The notes under the pieces were generated by a model, which was not told the origin of the DNA, ran no database searches, and saw only the letters and a list, made by a program, of their open reading frames with translations. From contig JACPEF010000099.1 of NCBI GenBank assembly GCA_016183675.1, positions 1-41,783 of the forward strand: a stretch of 41,783 nt of DNA, written 5' to 3'. Shown here piece by piece: positions 31,669-40,470 of this stretch. This DNA is from Betaproteobacteria bacterium. GTDB taxonomy: Bacteria; Pseudomonadota; Gammaproteobacteria; Burkholderiales; SG8-41. Each line of letters begins with the position of its first letter. Position 1 is the stretch's first letter. The position numbers and the translations under genes were made by a program.

Positions 31669-32199
31669 TCAGGCGGTCAGCTGGCGCACCATCTGGTCCA
31701 CGTATTTCAGCGTGAGCGCCCGCATCTCGTCGGGCGTGAGGTTGCTGACCGGATGCGGCAGCTCGATGTAAGGGTGCCCGTCCATGCCCTTGCTCCGGAA
31801 CTGATGCACCGCCGCGTTCTTGAAGACCTGCGTAAGGAACACCGTGGCGGGGATGCCGCGCTTCTCGAATTCCACCGTGTCGTGCACACTGCACAACGTG
31901 CAGGACCCTCACCCGCCGAGGGCAGCCGCGGCCACCTGCACCTCCTTCGCCATCTCGTTCAGCAGCTCGTCGGTCGCCGGCCGCGAAAAGTATTCCTTGC
32001 GCCGGATGATGACTTTCGCGACCCCGTAGCGTTCGCGCAGGACGTCCGCGACGGTTTCCAGGATCACGTCGGCCTGCTCCTTGGTGTTGTCGAGCAATCC
32101 CACCACCTTGCCCGCGAGGTCCATGGGGCGCGGCGCCAGCACGATTTTTGCCCTCGCCCCGCCGGCGGTGGGATCGATGAATCCAATTTCGCTCGTCAT
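31669..32199 (-). CDS. UGSC-family selenoprotein with in-frame TGA (selenocysteine)
   Basis: The 176-residue protein reads through TGA at 31909-31911 as selenocysteine (residue 97). Upstream is MTSEIGFIDPTAGG to KEVQVAAAALGG, then U-G-S-C, then TLCSVHDTVEFEKRGIP, and the frame closes at 31669 with YVDQMVRQLTA. This is the motif of the UGSC selenoprotein family, predicted redox proteins in which Cys replaces Sec in many homologues. Function is unknown; a thiol-type redox reaction is inferred from the U-x-x-C spacing. GGGAGGT lies 6 bases before the ATG at 32199. A hairpin 12 to 30 bases after the TGA fits a bacterial SECIS. Both halves are conserved-looking, which argues against a nonsense mutation. 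It ends a minus-strand run of Bug and MmgE/PrpD genes. Confidence 0.85.
31879..31897 (-). promoter_or_regulatory. SECIS-like hairpin downstream of the in-frame TGA
   Basis: In mRNA sense GUUGUGC (31897-31891), loop AGUGU (31890-31886) and GCACGAC (31885-31879) form a 7-bp stem with one U-G pair and a 5-base loop. The loop starts 19 bases after the UGA and has G as its second base. This fits the described bacterial SECIS pattern (loop 16-37 bases downstream, G among the first two loop bases). Confidence 0.7.
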
Positions 32200-32216
32200 G
32201 CTACCTCCCAAATAAA

Positions 32217-32288
32217 GTGACGAGGTGACGAAGTGACGAAAGACAAGCCGCTGCCCCGTCACTGCGTCACTGCTTCACTGCGTCACAC
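32217..32288. repeat. GTGACGAR octamer array with GTCACTGC counter-array
   Basis: GTGACGAG, GTGACGAA, GTGACGAA (32217-32240) face GTCACTGC, GTCACTGC, TTCACTGC, GTCACACC (32261-32292) across about 20 bases. Together they can fold as a hairpin between the selenoprotein gene and its upstream neighbour. Bases 32217-32237 are the exact reverse complement of 21 bases at both 33307-33327 and 39723-39743. Confidence 0.8.
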
Positions 32289-33293
32289 CTCGTAAGTGCC
32301 ATGGACGGCGCGGCTGGTCTCGTTCCAGCCGTGGCACACGGCGGTGATCGGTCCGATGCCCCCCGCGACGATGAGATGCAGGCGCTGCGGGTCCTTCACG
32401 GCCGCGATGAGGGCATTATCGTCGTCCGGGTCGATGCCCATCGCGCGTGCCCGCTCGCGACGCCAGTTGCCGCCGCGCTTCAGACTCGCCTGCCGGCGCA
32501 CGGCAAGCTCGCTCAGGCGCTCGATCACATCCGCGCGGCTCATGCCCGCGGTTGCGCACAGCTTCGCATGCTGCGGGCTCATGGCGACCACCATGTCGGA
32601 GACGAACCACATGTTCCACGAGCCCGGCGCGGTCATGGCGTCGCCGATGCCGGTGAGCAGCCGCTCCGGGTCCGTGCTGGCGTCGTCGAAGTGCAGACGG
32701 GGGTTTTCGGCCATGGCGCAAGTGATCACGTTGTCCTGCGGCGCGTAGCCGCGCGAGATGGCGAGGCTTTCCCACGGGCTCGACGCCATGTTCTCGGTGA
32801 GGCAGGCGGTATAGCGTATGGGCGAGCTGAAAATCGTCGCAGAGGCGCGCCCCGAGATGCCGCCGCCGAGGTTGAGCAAGATCAGCCGGATCGCGCGGCC
32901 GATCGTGGCGTTGGCGCGGAATCCCGGCCCGAAGCAGCCATTGCCGCCGTGCAATCCGATTCTCTCCGCGTACGGACCGTTGACGATCATGAGCGGTGCG
33001 ACGCCGTGCATCGTGCACTGCACGCCGCCCATGTTGAATTCCTCACGCAGGATGAGCTTCGCTCCGCCGAGCACCACTGGCAGATACTCGGGCTTGCATC
33101 CCGCCATCAGCGCGTGGATGGCAACGGTGCGCACGGTGGCGGCCTCCATGGCCGGAGGAATGGCACCCACCACCTCGTCAGGATCGCGGCGCGTGCCCCC
33201 GAGCATCCACCGCACGCGCGCCTCGGTCGGGGTGACGACAGGGAAGCCGTCCGTCCAGTCCTTCTCGAGAAAGAACTCGAACTCGTCAACCAT
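32283..33293 (-). CDS. Conserved protein of unknown function, probable UGSC partner
   Basis: This 336-residue soluble protein starts at ATG 33293 (MVDEFEFFLEKDWTDGFPVV); a GTG six codons upstream is possible. DWTDGFPVVTPTEARVRWML near 12, VAIHALMAGCKPEYLPVVLG near 62-81, and GLHGGNGCFGPGFRANATIG near 112 are glycine-rich and look strongly constrained. I recall such DWTDG proteins beside UGSC proteins, but I cannot name a function. Two cysteines (MAGCKPEY and NGCFGPG) could be redox or metal ligands. It lies directly upstream of the selenoprotein and downstream of an MmgE/PrpD gene, flanked on both sides by GTCAC octamer arrays. Confidence 0.7.
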   Translation of the reverse strand: MVDEFEFFLEKDWTDGFPVVTPTEARVRWMLGGTRRDPDEVVGAIPPAMEAATVRTVAIHALMAGCKPEYLPVVLGGAKLILREEFNMGGVQCTMHGVAPLMIVNGPYAERIGLHGGNGCFGPGFRANATIGRAIRLILLNLGGGISGRASATIFSSPIRYTACLTENMASSPWESLAISRGYAPQDNVITCAMAENPRLHFDDASTDPERLLTGIGDAMTAPGSWNMWFVSDMVVAMSPQHAKLCATAGMSRADVIERLSELAVRRQASLKRGGNWRRERARAMGIDPDDDNALIAAVKDPQRLHLIVAGGIGPITAVCHGWNETSRAVHGTYEV

Positions 33294-33306
33294 CGCAGGC
33301 GATCCC

Positions 33307-33336
33307 GTCACTTCGTCACCTCGTCACTGCGTCACC
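33307..33336. repeat. GTCAC octamer array
   Basis: GTCACTTC, GTCACCTC, GTCACTGC and GTCACC follow in tandem. Its first 21 bases are identical to bases 39723-39743 and complementary to 32217-32237. It ends one base before the stop codon of the MmgE/PrpD gene (33338). Confidence 0.85.
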
Positions 33337-33337
33337 T

Positions 33338-34687
33338 TCACAAGGCAAAATCGAGCGTGCTGAAATCCTCCACCTTCTCCACCTCCGCGAGCTGCGCGAA
33401 CAGCCGCTCCGCCTTCGCGCGATCGCGGTGCGCAACCAGCTTCAGGAACTTCTCGCGAAGCTCTTCGCGGGTGAGCGGCTTGGCCGGCATGCCCTTGAAG
33501 TCCTGCGCTTCGACGCTCACTTCCCTCCCGTCCTTGAGGTTGAGCGTCACGCGGCTCGCCAGCGCGGTGTCGCCGGGTGCGGCCTTACGCAGTTCAACCC
33601 GCGCGCTCTTCGCCAGCGCCCGTATCTTCGGGTCTTTGAGGCTCGCCTCGGAGAATGAGCGCGGGTCCATGGGGTCGAGGTAGAGCGCGAGCGCGGTGCA
33701 GAAGGGCGTGCTGTACTGTGCCATCGCCAGGTCCTGCGGATCGTTGATCGCGTGGTGGCTCACCATTTTTTCGCCGCCTGCGATCCGAACCTGGGCGACG
33801 TCGTCGCCCGAAAGCCCGTGCCTGGCCTTGAGCTCGAGCGCCAGCGTGACGGGCACGTGCGCGGTGATGTGGCAGGCGTAGCGTTTGATCGTGGTCTTGA
33901 GCGCGTGCCACTCCGCGCCCAGCGCGCGCGTGAGACGGTCCGGCTCCGCGTCGCGGCAGAAGGCGTTGAGAAAGCCGAATTTCCCTTCCAGCACGCTGTC
34001 GGGCCCGGTGTAGCCGTCGCGCGCGAGCACCGCCGCCATGAATCCTCCCTCCGCGGCGCGCCCGAGATGCAGGCGCTTCACCATGCCGCCGCCGGAGCGC
34101 GAGAACTCGAGCAGGCCCGAGCAGAGGGACCCTGCGATGCCGAGCGCGTTAGCCATGCCCTTCGCGTCGAGCCCCATCAGCCTGCCCACCACGACCGCGC
34201 CCCCGAACACGCCCGTCAGCCCCGGCGCGTGGAAGCCGAGCTTCTCGCTGGAGTGGCGGCCCGCGTCTCCGATCCGGTACAGGACCTCGTAGCCCGCGAC
34301 CATCGCCGTGATGAGATCCTTGCCGCTTTTCTTGCGGCCCTGTGAAACGGCGAGCCCCGGCACGACGAGCGAGGCGCCGGGATGGACCCCCACGCTGGGC
34401 TGGCACAGGCAGTCGAGCTCGAAGGCGTGCGCGAGCGCACCGTTGCACAGGGAGGCAAACGGGGCGCGCACCTTGATGTCCGTCCCCAGCACGCTGCACT
34501 CGCCCGGCGCGCTGTTGCGCTGCGCATAACCGATCACGATCCTGCTCCAGGGAAGCTCCGCGCCGAAGACGCAAGCCCCGACCGTATCAATCAGGCAGTC
34601 CTTCGCGCGCTCGAGGACCTTGGGCGGTATGCGGTCATAGTTCAGGCCGACGGCGAACTCAGCCAAAAGATGACTTGCGGTCCGCAT
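33338..34687 (-). CDS. MmgE/PrpD family protein (first copy)
   Basis: The 449-residue protein belongs to the MmgE/PrpD family, which includes 2-methylcitrate dehydratase, aconitate decarboxylase and other enzymes without metal cofactors. It shows RAKDCLIDTVGACVFGAELP near 28, NGALAHAFELDCLCQPSVG near 82-100, HPGASLVVPGLAVSQG near 102 and GLTGVFGGAVVVGRLMGLDA near 155. The small lid domain and C-terminal DGREVSVEAQDFKGMP follow. Its start lies one base after the Bug stop, so it is translationally coupled. The true substrate is unknown. No prpB, prpC or acnD is adjacent, so methylcitrate cycle function is doubtful. Confidence 0.9.
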   Translation of the reverse strand: MRTASHLLAEFAVGLNYDRIPPKVLERAKDCLIDTVGACVFGAELPWSRIVIGYAQRNSAPGECSVLGTDIKVRAPFASLCNGALAHAFELDCLCQPSVGVHPGASLVVPGLAVSQGRKKSGKDLITAMVAGYEVLYRIGDAGRHSSEKLGFHAPGLTGVFGGAVVVGRLMGLDAKGMANALGIAGSLCSGLLEFSRSGGGMVKRLHLGRAAEGGFMAAVLARDGYTGPDSVLEGKFGFLNAFCRDAEPDRLTRALGAEWHALKTTIKRYACHITAHVPVTLALELKARHGLSGDDVAQVRIAGGEKMVSHHAINDPQDLAMAQYSTPFCTALALYLDPMDPRSFSEASLKDPKIRALAKSARVELRKAAPGDTALASRVTLNLKDGREVSVEAQDFKGMPAKPLTREELREKFLKLVAHRDRAKAERLFAQLAEVEKVEDFSTLDFAL

Positions 34688-34688
34688 T

Positions 34689-35681
34689 TTAGCGGTTGAC
34701 CCCCAGTTTCGATTGCTTGATCACCTTGGACCATTTAGCAATTTCCAACTTGATCAATGCGCCGAACGCCTGCGACGTGCCGCCCACCGCCTCCGATCCG
34801 CCTGACAGGAAGAACTGCTTCGCCTTCGGCAGATCGAGAACGGCGTTGACGTCCCGGTTGACCCGCTCGATGCGTGCGCGCGGCACGCCACGTGGCGCAA
34901 GCATACCGCTCCATTGTATGACTTCATATTGTGGAACTCCGGCCTCCTGCATGGTCGGAACATCCGGCATGCCATCGGCGCGTTTGGCGGTGCTGACGGC
35001 CAATGGACGCAGCCGCCCCGCCCGGACGTCACTCGCCGCCGCCAGCATGTTGCCGAAATTGACCTGCACCTGTCCGCCGATCAGCGCGGTGCGCGCCGGG
35101 CCGCCGCCCCGGTACGGCACGTGGACCATGTCCGTTCCGGTGAGGAGCTTGAACAGCTCCCCGGCGAGATGACTGATCGTGCCTTCGCCCGACGAAGCGA
35201 AGTTGATCTTGCCCGGCTGCGCTTTCGCCAGGCTGATCAGGTCCTGAACCGATCTCGCCGGCACGGCGGGATGCACAACCAGGATCAACGGGACGTTCGC
35301 GATGTGGACCACGGCGTCGAAATCCCGGATCGGGTCAAAACGCACCTTGTTCACCAGCGGGTTGATCACGATCGTGCTGGCGGTCGCCATCAGCAGGGTA
35401 TAGCCGTCCGGAGCCGCCTGGGCGGCGAGCTCGGTGCCGATTGCGCCCCCGGCGCCACCCCGGTTGTCGACGACCACCGCCTGGCCAAGACGCTCCGTAA
35501 GGATCTGGCCTACAAAGCGCGCCGCGACATCGGCGCCGCCGCCGGGAGGAAACGGCTGGATCAGGCGAATCGGACGATATGGGTAGCGCTCGGCCGGCGC
35601 CTGGCACCAGGCCGACGACGCCGCGACGCCCAGGATCGCGGCCGCGGCCATCGTTGCCGCCCCGTGCATTCTGCAGTCCAT
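34689..35681 (-). CDS. Bug/TctC-family periplasmic solute-binding protein (first copy in cluster)
   Basis: The 330-residue protein starts at ATG 35681 after a strong AGGAGGT site. A signal peptide (GAATMAAAAILGVAASSAWC) precedes YPYRPIRLIQPFPPGGGADV near 33 and VVDNRGGAGGAIGTELAAQ near 72. VHVPYRGGGPARTALIGGQ near 183 is the domain-closing loop. It lies between two MmgE/PrpD genes, and one base separates its stop from the next start. It probably binds the carboxylate acted on by the neighbouring enzymes (inference). No TctA or TctB subunit is encoded here. Confidence 0.93.
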   Translation of the reverse strand: MDCRMHGAATMAAAAILGVAASSAWCQAPAERYPYRPIRLIQPFPPGGGADVAARFVGQILTERLGQAVVVDNRGGAGGAIGTELAAQAAPDGYTLLMATASTIVINPLVNKVRFDPIRDFDAVVHIANVPLILVVHPAVPARSVQDLISLAKAQPGKINFASSGEGTISHLAGELFKLLTGTDMVHVPYRGGGPARTALIGGQVQVNFGNMLAAASDVRAGRLRPLAVSTAKRADGMPDVPTMQEAGVPQYEVIQWSGMLAPRGVPRARIERVNRDVNAVLDLPKAKQFFLSGGSEAVGGTSQAFGALIKLEIAKWSKVIKQSKLGVNR

Positions 35682-35703
35682 CTGTCACCTCCTCGCTAGC
35701 CGC

Positions 35704-37047
35704 TTACCGTGCGCCTTCCAGTTCCGCCATCAGATCCTTGACGCTTGCCACCGCATCGAGCCGTTTCATCAGACGTTCGAGCCGCCGCGCCTTCGCCTCC
35801 CCGAAGCGGGGTGTAACCAGGCCGTGAAACTTCGTGTCGAGCTCCGACGCGTCCATCGGCCGGTGCCGCACTTCCTCGGACAACGTATGTCCTGCGCGCG
35901 TCTTGATGGTCACGATCGCACGGTGGCCGGCCTGCAGATCCGTCCAGTCTTCGCGCCCGACGAACTTGACACGGCCCCGCATGTCGCGTGCCGCGGCATC
36001 CATGGCCCCTTCGGCATCGTGCAGGCGGTAAAAATCGAGTTTTCCGTGCGCCGCCGCGATGGCGCATACCGAAAGCGCCGAAATTGAGGCGTGGCGCGTC
36101 GTCGGGACCCGTTTCAGGCCGCGAGCCGGTATCTGCACCTCGATCTCGGCGATATCGTCGGGCCGCACCGTGTGTTTCTTCATCAGGCCGAAGAGGCCCT
36201 GCAGGTACGCCTGGTTCGGGCTGCCCGCCGGATAGCGCTTGTGCATCACATCGGTGATCGCGTAATAGCCGCCCAGGTCCTTCAGCATCTCAGCGCCGGC
36301 GTCGGGCTTCGCGACGAATGCGTCGAACAATCCCTGCTCCCCGTCGAGAATGTCGAGCGGCACGTAGCAACCCGTTTCGGCCAGCAAGGCCGCGGTCACG
36401 CCGTTGCGGTTCGCGGCGCCGACCTGGAAGGTCTTGCCCATATGGGCGGAGTCCTTGGTCATGTTGTCCGGGCCGGCCGCCTGATAGGCGGCGAGACCGA
36501 GCGCTGCCTGCATCTGGATGCGGTTAAGTCCGAGCAAGGCGCCTGCAGCAACCGCCGAGGTGATGTTCGCCGCGACGGCAGTATGGTAGAAGCGCCGCTG
36601 CGTGTAATCGCGCTCGCGGTAGAGGATCGTCATGAGCCTGCCGCCGACTTCGTACCCGAGGACGATTGCCCGCAGCACGTCCGCACCGCTTGAACCGAGC
36701 CACTCACCGACCGCGAGCGCCGTAGGCACAGGACCGGCGGCTACGTGCCCACCGGCCGAAGTCCGGTGCACCGGATCGACTTCGTCGCCGTGGGCCATGG
36801 CGCCGTTCGCCATCGCCGCGTTGACCACGCTCGTCAACTCGGAACGGCCGATGACGGTGCACTCCGGCGTTCCACCCATTCGCTGCACGAAGGCGACGAT
36901 GGATGCCACCTCGGGCAGGGCCGAGCACGCGACCATCCCGCCCACCGAATCGAATGCGACATCGACGGCCTTCTGCTGCACCGGGCCGGGAAACCCGGCC
37001 CAACGCGCCTGGCACAGCCAGTCGGCGAGCGTCTCCGTGACCGTCAT
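35704..37047 (-). CDS. MmgE/PrpD family protein (second copy)
   Basis: The 447-residue protein is a second MmgE/PrpD member, clearly different in sequence from the one at 33338. It shows VDVAFDSVGGMVACSALPEV near 28, NGAMAHGDEVDPVHRTSAGG near 81, HVAAGPVPTALAVGEWLGS near 101 and GLAAYQAAGPDNMTKDSAHM near 181. The aligned histidine and aspartate in AHGDEVD replace AHAFELD of the first copy. ATG 37047 gives the usual family length. It lies 22 bp upstream of the Bug gene and 85 bp downstream of a second Bug gene, in one minus-strand run. The substrate is unknown. Confidence 0.9.
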   Translation of the reverse strand: MTVTETLADWLCQARWAGFPGPVQQKAVDVAFDSVGGMVACSALPEVASIVAFVQRMGGTPECTVIGRSELTSVVNAAMANGAMAHGDEVDPVHRTSAGGHVAAGPVPTALAVGEWLGSSGADVLRAIVLGYEVGGRLMTILYRERDYTQRRFYHTAVAANITSAVAAGALLGLNRIQMQAALGLAAYQAAGPDNMTKDSAHMGKTFQVGAANRNGVTAALLAETGCYVPLDILDGEQGLFDAFVAKPDAGAEMLKDLGGYYAITDVMHKRYPAGSPNQAYLQGLFGLMKKHTVRPDDIAEIEVQIPARGLKRVPTTRHASISALSVCAIAAAHGKLDFYRLHDAEGAMDAAARDMRGRVKFVGREDWTDLQAGHRAIVTIKTRAGHTLSEEVRHRPMDASELDTKFHGLVTPRFGEAKARRLERLMKRLDAVASVKDLMAELEGAR

Positions 37048-37132
37048 CGCCGTCCGTCGGAAGACATCACGCCCTGCCGCCCGCCTCCCCGAGCGCGGCG
37101 GAATCGACGAGGCAGGGGCGCACCGGAACTCC

Positions 37133-38170
37133 TCATTTCGCGAGTTTCAACTCGGCAAGAATTTTCCGGTACTCGGCGTGCCGCATTCCGAGGTACTGGA
37201 GGCTGTCGGCGCTGTTCAGGTAGGAGCCTTGCCATTCGTTCGCGGCCAGTTCCTTCTTCCACTCGTCGCTTTTCGCGAGCTTCCCGAACACGGCGTCCCA
37301 GTACCGCAACTGCTGCGCGCTCAGCCCCTTGGCGGCGATGAACATGCGGTAGCTCGGCATCACCGCGTCGTAACCCTGCTCCTTCCAGGTCGGCACGTCC
37401 GCGAATTTTCCGGTCACGCGTCTCGGCGCCGCGACGGCGATGAGGCGTATCCTTCCCGAATCCAGCACCGGCAGATAGGTGGACATCGGCGTCGCCACCA
37501 CGTCCACGTGGCCACCCATGAGCGCGCTGGTAGCCTCGATCGACGCCTTGTAGATCACGACCTTGATCTTGCTCACATCGACGCCGGCCGCTTTCATCGC
37601 CAACGCGACGCCGATGTGGTTGGCGTTGCCGCGGCTGGTCCCGAACGCGAACGTAACCGACTCCGGCGCGCTCTTCACGCGGGCGACGAGATCGTTCCCG
37701 GTCCTGAACGGGCCGTCCGCCTGGGTGGCAAAGCCGATGTATTCCCCGTAGAGCACGCTCACCGCAGTGAAGTGGGTGTAATTGAGCGGGCTCACGCCCA
37801 GAATATGGTTGGTGAGCAGCGTCGCCGTGGCGGTCGCCAGATAGTGGCCGTCTCCCGGGAACTGGTTGAGATAGATATAGGCGATGTTGCCGCCGCCGCC
37901 CGGCTTGTTCAGGATCGTCACCGTCGTCGGCACCAGCCCGTCCTGCATGATTTTCTGGATGATCCTGGCGGTGCGGTCCTGCCCGCCGCCCACGCCTCCG
38001 GGAATGATGAGCTCGACGTTCTTCGCGGGCTTCCACCCTTGGGCAGCGGTAGGCGCCGCCGCGAGCGGCGCGATCGCGACCAACAGGACCAAGGCACGCC
38101 CTGCCGCGCGCACGAGCCTGTGCGCGCGCTCGGGACCGAAGACGACTGGCGGCCCGTTAGGGAAGATCAC
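37133..38170 (-). CDS. Bug/TctC-family periplasmic solute-binding protein (second copy in cluster)
   Basis: The 345-residue protein starts at GTG 38170 and has a signal peptide near residues 22-44 (AGRALVLLVAIAPLAAAPTA). The TctC fold follows: NVELIIPGGVGGGQDRTARI near 51, TILNKPGGGGNIAYIYLNQF near 80, and FAFGTSRGNANHIGVALAMK near 149. It lacks the common FPPGG motif, having IPGGVGGGQD instead, which places it in a divergent Bug subgroup. It is the first gene of the minus-strand run, so its upstream region (38171-38267, shared with purB) should hold the cluster promoter. No clear promoter is visible on that strand. Confidence 0.9.
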   Translation of the reverse strand: MIFPNGPPVVFGPERAHRLVRAAGRALVLLVAIAPLAAAPTAAQGWKPAKNVELIIPGGVGGGQDRTARIIQKIMQDGLVPTTVTILNKPGGGGNIAYIYLNQFPGDGHYLATATATLLTNHILGVSPLNYTHFTAVSVLYGEYIGFATQADGPFRTGNDLVARVKSAPESVTFAFGTSRGNANHIGVALAMKAAGVDVSKIKVVIYKASIEATSALMGGHVDVVATPMSTYLPVLDSGRIRLIAVAAPRRVTGKFADVPTWKEQGYDAVMPSYRMFIAAKGLSAQQLRYWDAVFGKLAKSDEWKKELAANEWQGSYLNSADSLQYLGMRHAEYRKILAELKLAK

Positions 38171-38183
38171 GGCCCGATTCTAG

Positions 38184-39638
<1,455 letters not shown>

Positions 39639-39652
39639 CAGCAAGACCTCTC

Positions 39653-39743
39653 ACCGCAGAGGACGCGGAGGACGCAGAGGAACATCAGAAAGAGAACCGG
39701 GGCATTTCCTTAGTCGTCACTGCGTCACTTCGTCACCTCGTCA
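39653..39743. repeat. CGCAGAGGA words followed by a GTCAC octamer array
   Basis: CGCAGAGGACGCGGAGGACG and a further CAGAGGA (39656-39680) form a short tandem block. GTCACTGC, GTCACTTC, GTCACCTC, GTCAC (39715-39743) follow. The second part repeats 21 bases of 33307-33327 exactly. The spacer has no gene. Confidence 0.8.
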
Positions 39744-39758
39744 CGCTTTATCAGAATA

Positions 39759-40304
39759 ATGGCTCGTGTTCCCCTCCTCGACGAGCACGCCAGCCCCGAC
39801 GTCGCCGCGCTCATCGCGAAGATCCGCGACGCGCGCGGGGGCCGGCTGCTCAACCTTTACCGCCTGCTGCTGCATAACCCGGCGGTGGCGGCCGCCTGGC
39901 TGGAGTTCAACAACGCGGTCCGCTACCAGACGGAGCTCGACGAGAGCGCACGGGAGCTTGCCATCCTGCGCGTCGCGATCCTGAACGGCGCCGACTATAT
40001 CCTGCGAATTCACGGCTCGCGCTACGCCGGAAAGGCGGGGCTCACGCAGGAACAGCTCGCGGCGCTTCCCGCCTGGCGCGACTCCGCGCTGTTCAGCCGG
40101 AGCGAGCGCGCGCTGCTCGCCTACGTGGATGCGATGACCCGCGACGTGGAAGTGCCGGATGACGTATTCAATGGCTTGCGGGGGCATTTCAGCGAACGCC
40201 AGGTGGTGGAGCTCACGGTGCTGATCGGCGCCTACAATATGCACACCCGCGTGCTGAAGGCGCTCAGGGTCGACCCCGAGCCGGCATCCGGCGAGAACAA
40301 CTGA
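39759..40304 (+). CDS. Carboxymuconolactone decarboxylase/AhpD-like protein
   Basis: The 181-residue all-helical protein has the AhpD-like fold. ALIAKIRDARGGRLLNLYRL near 17, LHNPAVAAAWLEFNNAV near 38 and ESARELAILRVAILNGADYI near 62 are typical of the family. RQVVELTVLIGAYNMHTRVL near 148 is the second half. The CxxC pair of peroxidase-type AhpD is absent; the usual spot reads NGADYILRIHGSRYAGKAG. It cannot be an AhpD-type thiol reductant and more likely acts as a lactone or keto-acid enzyme, or is uncharacterised. The start is ATG 39759. Confidence 0.85.
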   Translation: MARVPLLDEHASPDVAALIAKIRDARGGRLLNLYRLLLHNPAVAAAWLEFNNAVRYQTELDESARELAILRVAILNGADYILRIHGSRYAGKAGLTQEQLAALPAWRDSALFSRSERALLAYVDAMTRDVEVPDDVFNGLRGHFSERQVVELTVLIGAYNMHTRVLKALRVDPEPASGENN

Positions 40305-40310
40305 ACCGCC

Positions 40311-40363
40311 AAGATGGCATGGACGCCTCCCGCCCCCTTCGGGGGAGGCGAGCATGCCATCTT
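40311..40363. terminator. Long double-stem hairpin, probable bidirectional terminator
   Basis: AAGATGGCATG (40311-40321) pairs with CATGCCATCTT (40353-40363), and CGCCTCC (40324-40330) pairs with GGAGGCG (40344-40350) around a CCCCTTCGGGG-rich tip. It lies 7 bases after the stop codon of the AhpD-like gene. A weak TTAATTA follows the right arm. ACCGCCAAGA just before it matches the CCGCCAAG repeat word. Confidence 0.75.
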
Positions 40364-40470
40364 AATTAGGACAGGGAGGGTTGGCCAAGATGGAGCGGGG
40401 CTCTCACAATCCTGACGGCATCGTGTGCCACGGTGATTGTTCCAATCACGAACGGAAAGGAGAGCCCCAC

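Noticed and set aside
31909..31911. TGA as a nonsense mutation in the UGSC gene
   Set aside because: The codon sits exactly at the Sec position of the U-G-S-C motif, both halves look intact, and a SECIS-like hairpin follows. Absence of sel genes in the full genome would reopen this.
33338..38170. Complete tripartite tricarboxylate transporter
   Set aside because: Only TctC/Bug binding proteins are present; no TctA or TctB membrane subunit genes were found.
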